Origin: an uncultured bacterium
GTDB taxonomy: Bacteria; Cyanobacteriota; Vampirovibrionia; Gastranaerophilales; Gastranaerophilaceae
Assembly: GCA_900553895.1 (NCBI GenBank)
Contig: USFB01000010.1
Span: 1 to 52,397, forward strand
Direction of reading: 5' to 3'
Length of the DNA stretch: 52,397 nucleotides
Under the pieces are notes generated by a model. The model made no database searches, was not told the DNA's origin, and saw nothing but the letters and a program-made list of their open reading frames with translations. The translations under genes were made by a program, and so were the position numbers. Positions 24,801-33,006 of the stretch are shown here, piece after piece; the first letter of the stretch is position 1; the number at the start of each line of letters is the position of its first letter.

Positions 24801-25762
24801 GTGTAATCTAATATTTCCGCACGTTTAGACAGAGAAGTTAATGTAAAATTTTCTAATCTTTCATGCTTATTTTCTAATATGTTTGAAAAAATAATTTCAC
24901 CTTGCGGGAATATATTTGACAAAGATTGTGCGTCCTCGCACATTCCCTCTCCATGGGGGAGGGTTTTATAGTCACTTACAACGTCTTCTTCAAACACAGT
25001 TCTCAGCTTACACTCAATCGACGTATCCGCACTCAAATACCCGCACCTGCTTGAACCTAATGAATCAAAACAAATAATCCAATCCTTCAATTGTGGTTTT
25101 AAATATTTGATAAAATCAAAACAAACCGGCGTCATTTCATCCGCATCATCAACTAAAAGATATTTAATATTTTTGAAATAATCAGTGTGTTTATAAACAT
25201 GATTAAAAATTAATGTTTGTCTTAAATAGTCTAAACTTCTACTTTTTAGAGTCGAAGACAATAATCTTTTTATAATTATTTCTGCATCTTCTGCAAAAGA
25301 TTCCTTCAAAATTTTTGAACGCTCTTTTACTTCTTCATTTGTTAAATTATTTTGAACAATAAGAGAATATCTTCTAAAAATTTGATGAAGCAATGATTTT
25401 TTAGAATTATAACCTTTTACTTCAACTTTCTTTAAAATATCTTTTAACAAAAACTGTGAAACCTCTAATCCTACAAGATTTGGGAGGATATAATGTTTGT
25501 CACCCGGTATTGCATTTTCTAAAAAACACCAGTTTTCAATCAAAGTATTATAGACAATTGAAAAGAAAGAATGAATGTTTAATTTTTCGATAGCATTAAC
25601 ACTGATTTTTTCTAAAACTTTATCGCTAAATTGTTTTTTTAAAGTTGAATTTTGAACAAGCACCAGTATTTCTGATGGTTTCACACCAACAGAGATAAGC
25701 TCTAAATATTTATCGACTAAAATTTTAGTGCGAAAATCGACTTTAATAAAATTTAATAACAT
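21890..25762 (-). CDS. UvrD/Rep-family SF1 helicase with degenerate N-terminal helicase half
   Basis: The 1290-aa protein has a full SF1A helicase in its C-terminal half: Walker A AVPGAGKTTILLAL (about 668), motif II IIEDEAQD (about 855), motif III GDINQAI, motif V MTLHKSKGDEFEYVFLPEM (about 1180) and motif VI RLLYVAVTRAQKKLFI (about 1250). The N-terminal 640 residues look like a second, inactive copy: ILVLVQNSTLKKQF without a P-loop, YLLVDDADEMTPV in place of motif II (about 205) and a helicase-like IWACSSLFDPTG near 630. Twin active/inactive halves recall AddA/AddB, but no nuclease motif is seen. A repeat fragment is read in frame at residues 265-273. AAGGAG precedes the ATG. It probably unwinds DNA in repair or recombination. 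Confidence 0.9.
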   Translation of the reverse strand: MLLNFIKVDFRTKILVDKYLELISVGVKPSEILVLVQNSTLKKQFSDKVLEKISVNAIEKLNIHSFFSIVYNTLIENWCFLENAIPGDKHYILPNLVGLEVSQFLLKDILKKVEVKGYNSKKSLLHQIFRRYSLIVQNNLTNEEVKERSKILKESFAEDAEIIIKRLLSSTLKSRSLDYLRQTLIFNHVYKHTDYFKNIKYLLVDDADEMTPVCFDFIKYLKPQLKDWIICFDSLGSSRCGYLSADTSIECKLRTVFEEDVVSDYKTLPHGEGMCEDAQSLSNIFPQGEIIFSNILENKHERLENFTLTSLSKRAEILDYTIEKIQKLFKKNVLPKDITIITPLQDDMLHFTLRENLKCNLLFLSGSEKLIDNQLVKASLNILKLMLGLEISEMDLRVILADYVGIPIKYCHKILEVYKQSGLLPAMKLDFYDSNYQKFYEAFESGKEKVENGKCKLSNAVYEMFYKVVTYVDETKINKFNFFIKQLKDFESVLGWKNVIERANEIIVQIENSIIAENPSSTLDIKDEDLIVATPQKIIDNKISTKYQFWLDVSHSDWVKNDTGPLYNAWVMQADWTKDEYTIEDDIFLSKQKTARILRKLLLLAKNHIWACSSLFDPTGAENLGGIEDYLAGGDDNEIIEEKKVFKIIPRDDQKPVLEYKKGSMAISAVPGAGKTTILLALIIKLINRGVVPTNIFVLTYMDSAARNFRERIKNMCPNSNTLPNISTIHGLALKILKENSNYERLNLSSDFDICDDTQRMRIIKGIVGKFTKTEMEEFDRAISVLKLQEGNIDTPSSDKKIEKFKTFFKEYQAQLREGNLIDYDDILIMSVKLLEQNPDILEYYQNICEYIIEDEAQDSSGVQQKLIGLLSGKHKNLIRCGDINQAITTTFSNADVEGFRAFIKNADTTVEMNHSQRCTQDVMTLANNLVDFGNGILPKAFFTSYMQGVKGKNPESENAIYSKIFENSFAERNFVLKEIKNILTRNKDATIGILLRNNFQVANWTHFINDAGLKTITRSESLGQKGVFNTIYSILKFIQNPFDNEVLVSTYETLSDLGFYRQRLQLEIRNSETPFIEKDGDDIESTSLSQFLWDMQYWLNSSTLPLEELVIRIGLFYYTSDIEKSNVYLIATLVKRLNASGKFDLTLQRLEELSKKPSLSGFKFFSEEEDKDAAKGKVQIMTLHKSKGDEFEYVFLPEMAEKNLSIDVNQAKLKASSLFMEDVKSFNPSYKRKSELELKEFNSEESLRLLYVAVTRAQKKLFITTYTKGKGWQNKDIVLAPSIIFSGVL
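24942..24966. repeat. Palindromic repeat fragment inside the helicase CDS
   Basis: ATTCCCTCTCCATGGGGGAGGG matches the TTCCCTCTCCACGGGGGAGGG core of the 9187-9350 element. On the coding strand it reads TLPHGEGM, then CEDA. The reading frame is preserved. Confidence 0.7.
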
Positions 25763-25881
25763 ACTCCTTATGGACTATTTTAGCATAAACGCTACTCAAA
25801 AGTATTGCCAAATAAGAAAATTTTTACTACAATTGAGGAGTAAGTTTTTACAGACGACACTATTTAAGAAGGAGATTTAAA

Positions 25882-26109
25882 ATGGCAAAAGTTAAAGAAG
25901 AAAGAAAAGGTATCCAAGAACAAATTATTGAATCAGCTGGTCAAATTTATAACTACCTTTCAAACAAAGGTGAAGTTTCAATCAATAAAATGAAAAAAGA
26001 CCTTAGCTTGAACGAAAACTTTGCTGAAATGGGTTTAGGCTGGTTATCAAGAGAAGATAAACTAGAATACACTCAAAAAGCTAAATCAGTAACTGTAAAA
26101 TTAAGATAG
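25882..26109 (+). CDS. Winged helix-turn-helix protein (DUF2582-like)
   Basis: The 75-aa protein is a single winged-helix domain: IIESAGQIYNYLSNKGEVSI, MKKDLSLNENFAEMGLGWLS and REDKLEYTQKAKSVTVKL. This matches the small DUF2582-type wHTH family found in archaea and anaerobic bacteria. AAGGAGAT gives a strong start and codon use looks suited to high expression. It is divergent from the helicase gene. Confidence 0.85.
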   Translation: MAKVKEERKGIQEQIIESAGQIYNYLSNKGEVSINKMKKDLSLNENFAEMGLGWLSREDKLEYTQKAKSVTVKLR

Positions 26110-26131
26110 TTCGATTTAACTGAATAAGTTT

Positions 26132-26165
26132 AAAAAGAGGATTGTTTATAACAGTCCTCTTTTTG
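26132..26165. terminator. Bidirectional terminator
   Basis: AAAAAGAGGATTGTT and AACAGTCCTCTTTTT pair over 15 positions with one G-T wobble, serving both convergent genes. Confidence 0.9.
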
Positions 26166-26166
26166 T

Positions 26167-26661
26167 TTACCTTATTTTTTTTAAAGTTTTCGGATTAATT
26201 TGTCCGTAATATTCAACAGGAATATATATATTTGTTGAATCTGTTGTAAAAACTTTTGTATCTTTAACTATTGCTTTTTGATTAATGTGTATTTTTGCGT
26301 AATCATTATGCCATTGTGGCATTAAGGTTGTTCTTTTACCGGTATAAATCGGCACCATAACCATGTGTGAACCCACAACTACAGATTTATCTTTTTCCTT
26401 TGCTCTTTTATCCATCTTTTTTTGAATTTGCTTTGTTGATGCTTTCGTATCACTTAGACGTAAAGTATCTTTTCCGAAATATTTGTATGTTGTATCTTTT
26501 AAAATTTCTTTTGATTGCTTAGCCAAAGAATCGATTTTTCTTTCAACCATTAGTGGTATTCTATCTTTTGACATTTGCTTAAATGGCTTTTTGGAACATG
26601 AAGTTGATGCAGTTATTAGGGCTGATGCTAACACGCAATTTGTAATTTTATTTATTTTCAT
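26167..26661 (-). CDS. Putative lipoprotein, unknown function
   Basis: The 164-aa product has a signal sequence ending ITASTSCSKKP, giving Cys22 as a probable lipidation site, although Ser at -3 is less usual than Leu. The mature part is basic and rich in Lys/Asp/Thr without a known domain. Its start lies inside the upstream gene (14-nt overlap), so it is translated with it. Confidence 0.6.
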   Translation of the reverse strand: MKINKITNCVLASALITASTSCSKKPFKQMSKDRIPLMVERKIDSLAKQSKEILKDTTYKYFGKDTLRLSDTKASTKQIQKKMDKRAKEKDKSVVVGSHMVMVPIYTGKRTTLMPQWHNDYAKIHINQKAIVKDTKVFTTDSTNIYIPVEYYGQINPKTLKKIR

Positions 26662-26995
26662 TAATATTTTCCCTTTTTACAGTTGGTGATAAACCTTTAA
26701 GTGCAAAAGGTTTTGCAAAATAGATTGCACTAATGAAGTTTAAAATAACACCCAAAATGTTTGTTGCTTTTTTCGCACTATTCCATTTTTGCGGTAGAAA
26801 ATTTGCTAACATCATCGTAGAGCTTCCTGCCATCAAATAAAGATACGCCTTAAAAATACCTCTTGGTACTGCAACACAGTCGTTCACATCGCGAGGATTT
26901 CTGACATTCTCTGTCAAAATATCTATGAATTCTCGTTTTTGCGGTTTTTGATTATTATAAAAATTTGGTGTATTTTGTATTTTTGAAATGTTCAT
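26648..26995 (-). CDS. Small two-helix membrane protein with N-terminal NF signature
   Basis: The 115-aa product starts MNISKIQNTPNFYNNQKP, the window's recurring N-terminal signature, followed by two membrane segments (about residues 48-66 and 80-96). GATATT ends 6 nt before the ATG and there is no ribosome site, so leaderless translation is possible though the -10 is weak. Function unknown. Confidence 0.6.
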   Translation of the reverse strand: MNISKIQNTPNFYNNQKPQKREFIDILTENVRNPRDVNDCVAVPRGIFKAYLYLMAGSSTMMLANFLPQKWNSAKKATNILGVILNFISAIYFAKPFALKGLSPTVKRENINENK

Positions 26996-27044
26996 ACTAT
27001 CAATATCAAAACACGTAAAAATATTTTTTGCTACCTGTTATGAT

Positions 27045-29867
27045 TTACTTAAAAAACGGTTTCAAGTATCTTCCTGTATGTGAATTTGGATTTTTTGAAA
27101 CTTCTTTAGGAGTTCCGCAAGCAACAATTTCTCCACCCGCATTTCCACCTTCAGGTCCGAGGTCGATAATATAATCTGCAACTTTAATTAAGTCTAAATT
27201 GTGTTCAATAATTAAAATTGTGTTACCGTTGTCTGCAAGTTGTTGAAGAATTTTAATTAACTTATCCAAATCATGCCAGTGCAAACCAACAGACGGTTCA
27301 TCTAGCAAATACAAGGTTTTACCTGTTGCGCGTTTATTAAGTTCAGCTGCAAGTTTAATTCTCTGTGCTTCACCGCCTGACAGTGTTGTCGCGCTTTGAC
27401 CAAGTTTAATATAGTCCAAACCGACATCATTAAGAGTTTTTAATTTGTTTGCAATTTGCGGAATGTTTTCAAAGAATTCATACGCCTCTTTTACGCTCAT
27501 TTCCAAAACATCAGCAATCGTTTTGCCTTTGTATTTAACTTCCAATGTTTCATTATTGTAGCGTTTGCCTTTGCAAACATCACATTTTACGTAAACATCG
27601 GACAAAAAGTTCATCTCGATTTTCAAAACGCCATCACCCGAGCAAGCTTCGCATCTTCCGCCTTTAACGTTAAAACTGAATCTTCCCGGTTTGTAACCAC
27701 GCATTTTTGCTTCGTTTGTTTTTGCATAAAGTTCTCTAATCGGTGTAAATACATCTGTGTAAGTCGCAGGATTTGAGCGTGGAGTTCTGCCTATTGGCGA
27801 TTGGTCAATATCAATAATCTTATCAAGGTTTTCAAAACCTAGAATTTCGTCCACACCTTGAGGTTTGGGTTTGTTTTTTCTGAGTTTATGTACTGCATAT
27901 TCATAAACCAAATCTTGCATTAAAGTTGATTTGCCTGAGCCTGAAACACCTGTTAATACAACGATTTTGCCGAGAGGAATATCTAAATCAATATTTTTTA
28001 AATTGTTTTTGAACGCATTTCTGATTTGCAAATACTGACCGTTACCTTCTCTAATTTTTTCAGGGATAGGAATTTTGTATTCACCGCTTAAATATTTGCC
28101 TGTGATTGAATTTGGTGCATCTATAATATCTTCTACACTGCCTTGCGCAATAATATTTCCACCAAAAACTCCTGCTTTCGGTCCAATATCAACGATATAA
28201 TCAGCATTTCTGATTGTGTCCTCATCGTGTTCGACTACAATAAGTGAGTTGCCCATGTTTCTAAGCTTAATCAGGGTTTTAATAAGTCTATCGTTATCGC
28301 GTTGGTGCAAGCCGATAGAAGGTTCATCTAAAACATAGAGTACGCCTGAAAGTCCGCTTCCGATTTGGGTCGCAAGTCTGATTCTCTGAGCTTCACCACC
28401 TGAAAGTGTACCTGAGGTGCGTGCAAGGTTCAGATAATTTAAACCGACGTCGCACAGGAATTTTAACCTTGCGCGCACTTCATCTAAAATTTGTTTACCG
28501 ATTTTCATCTGAAAATCGCTGAGTGTCAAATAAAGCTCGCTTACAAATTCGTAAGCTTTATCAATCGGCATCAAGCAGAATTCATATATATTAACTCCGT
28601 TTATTCTAACTGCAAGCGGGAACGGTTTAAGCCTTGAACCGCCACATTTTTCACAAGGAGTTGTAATCATGTATTTTTCAATCTCGGCTTTCCAATACTC
28701 GCTCTCAAGATTGTAATGTTTCATCAAAAATGGAATTACGCCGATAAACTTCTGCAAAGTTGTGCGGTAGCGTTTAGTTCCGAACTCTCTTATGCGCATT
28801 GGAATTCGCTCTTCTGAACCATATAAAATAATTGTTTGATGTTCAGCCGGCAAATCTTTAAACGGGATATTCAAATCAATTTTGTATTCAGCTGAAACCG
28901 CATTTATTACATCATCATAATATCCTGTTGAGGATTTACTCCAAGGATAAATCGCGCCTTCTTTTATGGATTTGTTTTTATCTGGAATTACCAAATCGGG
29001 GTCAATTTTAAAATCAACACCAAGCCCACCACATTTATCGCAAGCACCGTAAGGTGCGTTAAAAGAGAATATGCGCGGAGTCAATTCTTCAAAACTCAAG
29101 TTACAATCTGGACAAGCGAGTTTTTCGCTGTAAATTATTTCTTCTCCGCCGATTACATCAATTGTTGTAACTCCATCCGCTTTTTTTAATGCAATCTGAA
29201 CACTATCTGCAATTCTTGATTTTGCTTCTGGTTTAACTACAACTCGATCTACTACGACATAAATCGTATGAGTTTTAGTCTTAGCAAGCTTGATTTCATC
29301 TTCGTCAAGATTATAAATCTCGCCATCTACTTTTACACGAACAAAGCCTTCTTGTCTTAATTCTTCAAACAGAGATTGAAACTCGCCTTTCTTGCCTTTA
29401 GCGATTGGCGCAAGAATTTGAATTTTTGTTCCTGTTTCGAGTTTTAAAATGCTGTTTACGATTTCATCAATCGTTTGCGGTTTTATCGGTTTTCCGCATT
29501 TAGGGCAATAAGGTGTACCAACTCGAGCGTACAAAAGACGCAAATAATCATAAATTTCTGTAACAGTTCCGACGGTTGAACGCGGATTGTTGCTGGTTGA
29601 TTTTTGGTCAATAGAAATTGCAGGAGTAAGCCCGTCAATATAATCCACGTCAGGTTTATCCATTTGTCCTAAAAATTGACGTGCATAAGTAGAAAGGCTT
29701 TCTATATAACGTCTTTGACCTTCCGCAAAGATTGTATCAAAAGCCAGTGAACTTTTACCTGAGCCTGAAACACCCGTAAAAACGACCAATTCGTTTTTTG
29801 GAATTTCTAACGATACATTATTTAAATTATGTTCTCTCGCACCCTTAATTGTGATTTTATCTGCCAT
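27045..29867 (-). CDS. uvrA: Excinuclease ABC subunit A
   Basis: UvrA finds bulky DNA lesions and loads UvrB. The 940-aa protein has two ABC ATPase halves: Walker A GVSGSGKSSLAFDT (about 30) and GVSGSGKSTLMQDL (about 645), with signatures LSGGEAQRIRLA (about 490) and LSGGEAQRIKLA (about 825). Zinc modules are seen at CPKCGKP, CPDCNL...CDKCGG, CEKCGG and CEACSGDG...CDVCKGKR. Start: MADKITIKGAREHNL at 29867 matches the family. The extra six residues from 29885 overlap the promoter and are rejected. No ribosome site; see the promoter entry. Confidence 0.98.
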   Translation of the reverse strand: MADKITIKGAREHNLNNVSLEIPKNELVVFTGVSGSGKSSLAFDTIFAEGQRRYIESLSTYARQFLGQMDKPDVDYIDGLTPAISIDQKSTSNNPRSTVGTVTEIYDYLRLLYARVGTPYCPKCGKPIKPQTIDEIVNSILKLETGTKIQILAPIAKGKKGEFQSLFEELRQEGFVRVKVDGEIYNLDEDEIKLAKTKTHTIYVVVDRVVVKPEAKSRIADSVQIALKKADGVTTIDVIGGEEIIYSEKLACPDCNLSFEELTPRIFSFNAPYGACDKCGGLGVDFKIDPDLVIPDKNKSIKEGAIYPWSKSSTGYYDDVINAVSAEYKIDLNIPFKDLPAEHQTIILYGSEERIPMRIREFGTKRYRTTLQKFIGVIPFLMKHYNLESEYWKAEIEKYMITTPCEKCGGSRLKPFPLAVRINGVNIYEFCLMPIDKAYEFVSELYLTLSDFQMKIGKQILDEVRARLKFLCDVGLNYLNLARTSGTLSGGEAQRIRLATQIGSGLSGVLYVLDEPSIGLHQRDNDRLIKTLIKLRNMGNSLIVVEHDEDTIRNADYIVDIGPKAGVFGGNIIAQGSVEDIIDAPNSITGKYLSGEYKIPIPEKIREGNGQYLQIRNAFKNNLKNIDLDIPLGKIVVLTGVSGSGKSTLMQDLVYEYAVHKLRKNKPKPQGVDEILGFENLDKIIDIDQSPIGRTPRSNPATYTDVFTPIRELYAKTNEAKMRGYKPGRFSFNVKGGRCEACSGDGVLKIEMNFLSDVYVKCDVCKGKRYNNETLEVKYKGKTIADVLEMSVKEAYEFFENIPQIANKLKTLNDVGLDYIKLGQSATTLSGGEAQRIKLAAELNKRATGKTLYLLDEPSVGLHWHDLDKLIKILQQLADNGNTILIIEHNLDLIKVADYIIDLGPEGGNAGGEIVACGTPKEVSKNPNSHTGRYLKPFFK

Positions 29868-29882
29868 AACAAAATTATAGCA
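29868..29882 (-). promoter_or_regulatory. Extended -10 placing the uvrA ATG at +1
   Basis: Minus strand: TG-C-TATAAT (consensus hexamer at 29874-29879), then TTTGTT and ATG. A TTGCCA lies 19 bp upstream of the hexamer. uvrA thus has its own leaderless promoter although murT lies just upstream. Confidence 0.6.
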
Positions 29883-29911
29883 CATGAATGTTTTGTAATG
29901 GCAATGTGTAA

Positions 29912-31228
29912 TTATTCAGCATATTTTTTTGCAGTGGTTTGTTTTAAATTCTTCATTTTGTTAATCTGCAAAAGTGCAGTGTAGGTTGGCATAATCGTAA
30001 TGTTGTTTGTTGCATTTTTGCCGATATATTCAACGGCCTGTGTAATATCGTTAATAATTTTAATTTTTTCTACACCTGCATATTTGAGTCTTAATGCCAT
30101 GTCATTGGCTCTTATTCCAGAAACAACAATTTCATGTTTTGTATTCTTAAGGAACTCGAATTCCGCATCCCAAAGCCAAGAAACATCGCGTCCGTCGGCA
30201 TAATTGTCATTAATAACAATCAAAATATTTGAGTCTTTATCAACCGTTTTTAAAACTTCATTCGCGCCAATCGGGTTCTTAATAAGTTGAATAAGCGTGT
30301 GTTTGCCATTTAAATATTTAACTTCACTTCTTCCAAACGCAACCTTGAATGTTGGCAAAGTGTCAATAATATTTTCAATCCCGAGTTCTTTGCATAATGC
30401 TATTGCGCCAAGTGCATTATAAGCATTAAACAAACCAACAAGCGGAACTTCAAAGTTTTCATCATTAACTTTTATCACTGAATATTCTTTATACAAAGAA
30501 ATTTCTGCTTTGTATTTAGGCTCAGGTCGCTTGTAACCGCAAGTGCAGAAATAATGTCCCTGTTGAGCATAGAATTTCTTTGAATACATTAAAGGTTTAC
30601 CGCAAGGGCAATTAAATGCTTCTTCGGTTGAAGTATTAGCTTTCAGGCTTTCATCTGCGTAATAAACATTCTCAACTCCGTAGAAAGTTTTGTTTTCGCC
30701 TTCAAAACTTGCAACAAGAGGGTCATCAGCATTTAATACAAGCTTGAGATTTGGTTTCTTATTGATACCGTCTTGAATAAGTCGTTTTGTAGTTTCCAAT
30801 TCGCCGTAGCGGTCGAGTTGGTCGCGGAACAAATTTGTTACAAGCAAATAATCTGCATCAAATTTGTCATAGATTTTTGATAAATACGCTTCATCAGATT
30901 CTATCACAGAATAATCGGTTTTCTTAAAAGGATTGAGAGAAACAGAAAGCGCGTTCACAACCCCCGTTAGCATATTTGCACCCATTGCATTATTGACTAC
31001 ACTTTTGCCTGAGCCTTCAATAAGGTGCGAAATCAAACCTGCTGTTGTAGTTTTGCCGTTTGTTCCCGTTACATTAATTTTTGTGTCTATATATTTATTA
31101 CATTTACTAAGAAAATTCGGATCAAGTTTTAAAACAAATTTACCAATAATTGAAGTCCCTGCAGAAAGTCCTGTTGTATGTAAAGCAAAATATGCCATGC
31201 GCGCAAACAAAAGTGATAAATAGAACAA
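29912..31228 (-). CDS. murT: MurT-like lipid II isoglutaminyl synthase subunit
   Basis: The 438-aa protein has a Mur-ligase core: P-loop TGTNGKTTTAGLI (about 54), ESDEAYL, NLFRDQLDRYGE and NADDPL. A four-Cys ribbon (CPCGKP...CTCGYKRP, about 205-230) and the C-terminal DUF1727 domain with INDNYADGRDVSWLWD (about 345) identify MurT. With the amidotransferase GatD it amidates D-Glu of lipid II. gatD is normally adjacent but is not in the window. A TTG start follows GGAGG. The hydrophobic N-terminus is typical of the family. Confidence 0.92.
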   Translation of the reverse strand: MFYLSLLFARMAYFALHTTGLSAGTSIIGKFVLKLDPNFLSKCNKYIDTKINVTGTNGKTTTAGLISHLIEGSGKSVVNNAMGANMLTGVVNALSVSLNPFKKTDYSVIESDEAYLSKIYDKFDADYLLVTNLFRDQLDRYGELETTKRLIQDGINKKPNLKLVLNADDPLVASFEGENKTFYGVENVYYADESLKANTSTEEAFNCPCGKPLMYSKKFYAQQGHYFCTCGYKRPEPKYKAEISLYKEYSVIKVNDENFEVPLVGLFNAYNALGAIALCKELGIENIIDTLPTFKVAFGRSEVKYLNGKHTLIQLIKNPIGANEVLKTVDKDSNILIVINDNYADGRDVSWLWDAEFEFLKNTKHEIVVSGIRANDMALRLKYAGVEKIKIINDITQAVEYIGKNATNNITIMPTYTALLQINKMKNLKQTTAKKYAE

Positions 31229-31308
31229 GAAATAATCCTCCGAGTGTATTTTAAATTCCGTTATTATAAAATATAATCATATAATAATACAAATACGATA
31301 GGATAAGT

Positions 31309-31680
31309 ATGATTTTTATATTTTTTACGGCAATAGTTTTTATAGCAGAACTCATAATAGTTTTTGCAATTCTATTCAACTTAATTAAATTTGATATTTA
31401 TATCAATAGAACAAATGAACTTTTAATTGAAGCGAAGCCTAAAATTCAAGAAATTATGGAGCTTGTGCACGGAATTTCTGAGCAGGTAAGAGAACTTACA
31501 CCGATTTGGGTTGAAAAGTTTCGTGAAGTCAGAAACATGTTTGTAAGAAAACAGCTCGAGAGTCTAATGTCATCGGTTTTATTTTGGGTTATAAATATTA
31601 AGGTTATAAAAAGAGTAAGAAAAACAAAAGTTGCAAAATTTGCATGGAAGGGTTTAACCTTGCTTCAAAATATGCTATAA
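31309..31680 (+). CDS. Membrane protein with coiled-coil segment (DUF948-like)
   Basis: The 123-aa product has an N-terminal membrane helix (residues 1-25) followed by an amphipathic helix (RTNELLIEAKPKIQEIMELV) like DUF948 proteins, and a basic C-terminus. It is followed after 34 bp by a YtxH gene, the same arrangement as the pair at 32196-32897. AGGAT precedes the ATG. Confidence 0.65.
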   Translation: MIFIFFTAIVFIAELIIVFAILFNLIKFDIYINRTNELLIEAKPKIQEIMELVHGISEQVRELTPIWVEKFREVRNMFVRKQLESLMSSVLFWVINIKVIKRVRKTKVAKFAWKGLTLLQNML

Positions 31681-31714
31681 TAAGCGCATAGATTATAAGA
31701 AAGAGGTAGATAAA

Positions 31715-32026
31715 ATGAGCAAAGATAAATCATCATTTGGTTTCGGAATGGGCTTAATTGCAGGTGTAATCGGCGGTATTGTTGCTGGCGTTCTTTATGC
31801 ACCACGACCAGGTTCTGAAATGAGAGCTAAAGTTAAAGAAACAGTTTGCGATTTGGCAGAAAAACATTCACCTGCTGTAAATGAAGCTAAAAAGCAAGCA
31901 ATGGAATCAATTGATTTATTGAAATACAAATTAGAAAAACAGTACAAAAAATTCGGTAACATGCTTAAATCAAAGAAAATGAGAAAAGCAAAAGAACTTG
32001 AAGATTTGTCTGAATATGATATCTAA
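31715..32026 (+). CDS. YtxH-like protein 1
   Basis: The 103-aa protein has the YtxH pattern: a Gly-rich membrane helix (GFGMGLIAGVIGGIVAGVLY, about residues 9-28) followed directly by APRPGSEMRAKV and a helical tail. YtxH proteins are stress-linked membrane proteins of unknown mechanism in Bacillus. A ribosome site AGAGGT precedes it. Confidence 0.85.
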   Translation: MSKDKSSFGFGMGLIAGVIGGIVAGVLYAPRPGSEMRAKVKETVCDLAEKHSPAVNEAKKQAMESIDLLKYKLEKQYKKFGNMLKSKKMRKAKELEDLSEYDI

Positions 32027-32034
32027 ACAGTTTT

Positions 32035-32163
32035 AAGGGAATAAGGTAATAGGGTAATAAGGGAATAAGAGATTTTAGATTATTGTTTAAATGAATTGCG
32101 TTTAATAAACGCAAAATATTTAATACAACCTATCCCCTCATTACCTTATTCCCCTATTCCCTT
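32035..32163. repeat. Palindromic repeat element of about 130 bp
   Basis: The left end (AAGGGAATAAGGTAATAGGG) and right end (CCTTATTCCCCTATTCCCTT) are imperfect inverted repeats. A perfect hairpin, TTGCGTTTA-A-TAAACGCAA, stands in the centre. It separates the two YtxH pairs and has no coding capacity. Confidence 0.75.
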
Positions 32164-32195
32164 CAAAAAATGACTTCAGAGGAGAAGGAACTTAC

Positions 32196-32564
32196 ATGGA
32201 AACAACACATTTATATCAAAGTCTAACATTCTTGGCATACGCAACAGGTGTTATTGTAATTCTTGTTGGCGGTATGTTTATCAAAGTTTTGTTTGACTTA
32301 TCTAAACTTACAAAAAATATTGATGAAACAGCAACTGTTATTAAAACAGAACTGATTCCAACATTGCAAAATATTAACAAATCGGTAGAAATTGTAAGCG
32401 GAATTATTATTAAAGCAGATGAAAGCGTTAATAAAATTAAGGACGCTATAAAAAATTCACCGCTTAACCTTTTGAGCAAACTTACAAGTATCACGGGAAC
32501 CGTGTCAAAGGGCTTTTTTGGCGGTTTATGTTCTGCGTTTAAAATATTTAGTAAAAAGAAATAA
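32196..32564 (+). CDS. DUF948 family membrane protein
   Basis: The 122-aa product has one membrane helix (about residues 12-33) followed by the DUF948 helix pattern LTKNIDETATVIKTELIPTL and a second helix with regularly spaced Ile/Val (IVSGIIIKADESVNKIKDAI). DUF948 proteins usually sit beside YtxH, as here. A GGAGAAGGAA site precedes the ATG. Confidence 0.85.
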   Translation: METTHLYQSLTFLAYATGVIVILVGGMFIKVLFDLSKLTKNIDETATVIKTELIPTLQNINKSVEIVSGIIIKADESVNKIKDAIKNSPLNLLSKLTSITGTVSKGFFGGLCSAFKIFSKKK

Positions 32565-32627
32565 ACCGACTTGGTAATATAAAAAATCTTAAGACAAATT
32601 AAACTACAAAAGAAGGAGAAAATAATT

Positions 32628-32897
32628 ATGTCAGTACAAAAATTTTTAGCAGGTTTCACTGTTGGCGCAGCTATTGGTGCTGTAGCAGGTATTCTATTAG
32701 CTCCAAAATCAGGTGCTGAAACAAGAGAAATGCTTGGTGATATGGCTTCTGATATGGCTAAGAAAACAGATGAAACAGTAAAAGACATCCAAAGAAAAGC
32801 TGATAACTTGATTACAGACGCTCAAGAAAAAAGCGAAGAAATCATGAATAAGCTTCAAGACCTTTTGAATAAGCAAAAAGACGAATTAGAAGGTTAA
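32628..32897 (+). CDS. YtxH-like protein 2
   Basis: The 89-aa protein has a Gly/Ala-rich helix (FLAGFTVGAAIGAVAGILLA) followed by PKSGAETREML and an amphipathic helical tail with regular Lys/Asp/Glu spacing. It is a clear paralogue of the 31715 gene. GAAGGAGAA gives a strong start. Confidence 0.9.
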   Translation: MSVQKFLAGFTVGAAIGAVAGILLAPKSGAETREMLGDMASDMAKKTDETVKDIQRKADNLITDAQEKSEEIMNKLQDLLNKQKDELEG

Positions 32898-32913
32898 TTG
32901 GGTAAACTATTTT

Positions 32914-32982
32914 ATTGGTGCAAAATTGCATTCTACTTATTTCAATTTAGAAAGGGTAGGGTGCAATTTTTTTTGCACCAAT
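32914..32982. terminator. Long inverted repeat, probable terminator
   Basis: ATTGGTGCAAAATTGCA and TGCAATTTTTTTTGCACCAAT are inverted; the inner T-rich part could give termination in the YtxH direction. Confidence 0.6.
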
Positions 32983-33006
32983 TTCTATTGAACATCTAAA
33001 TAACCA

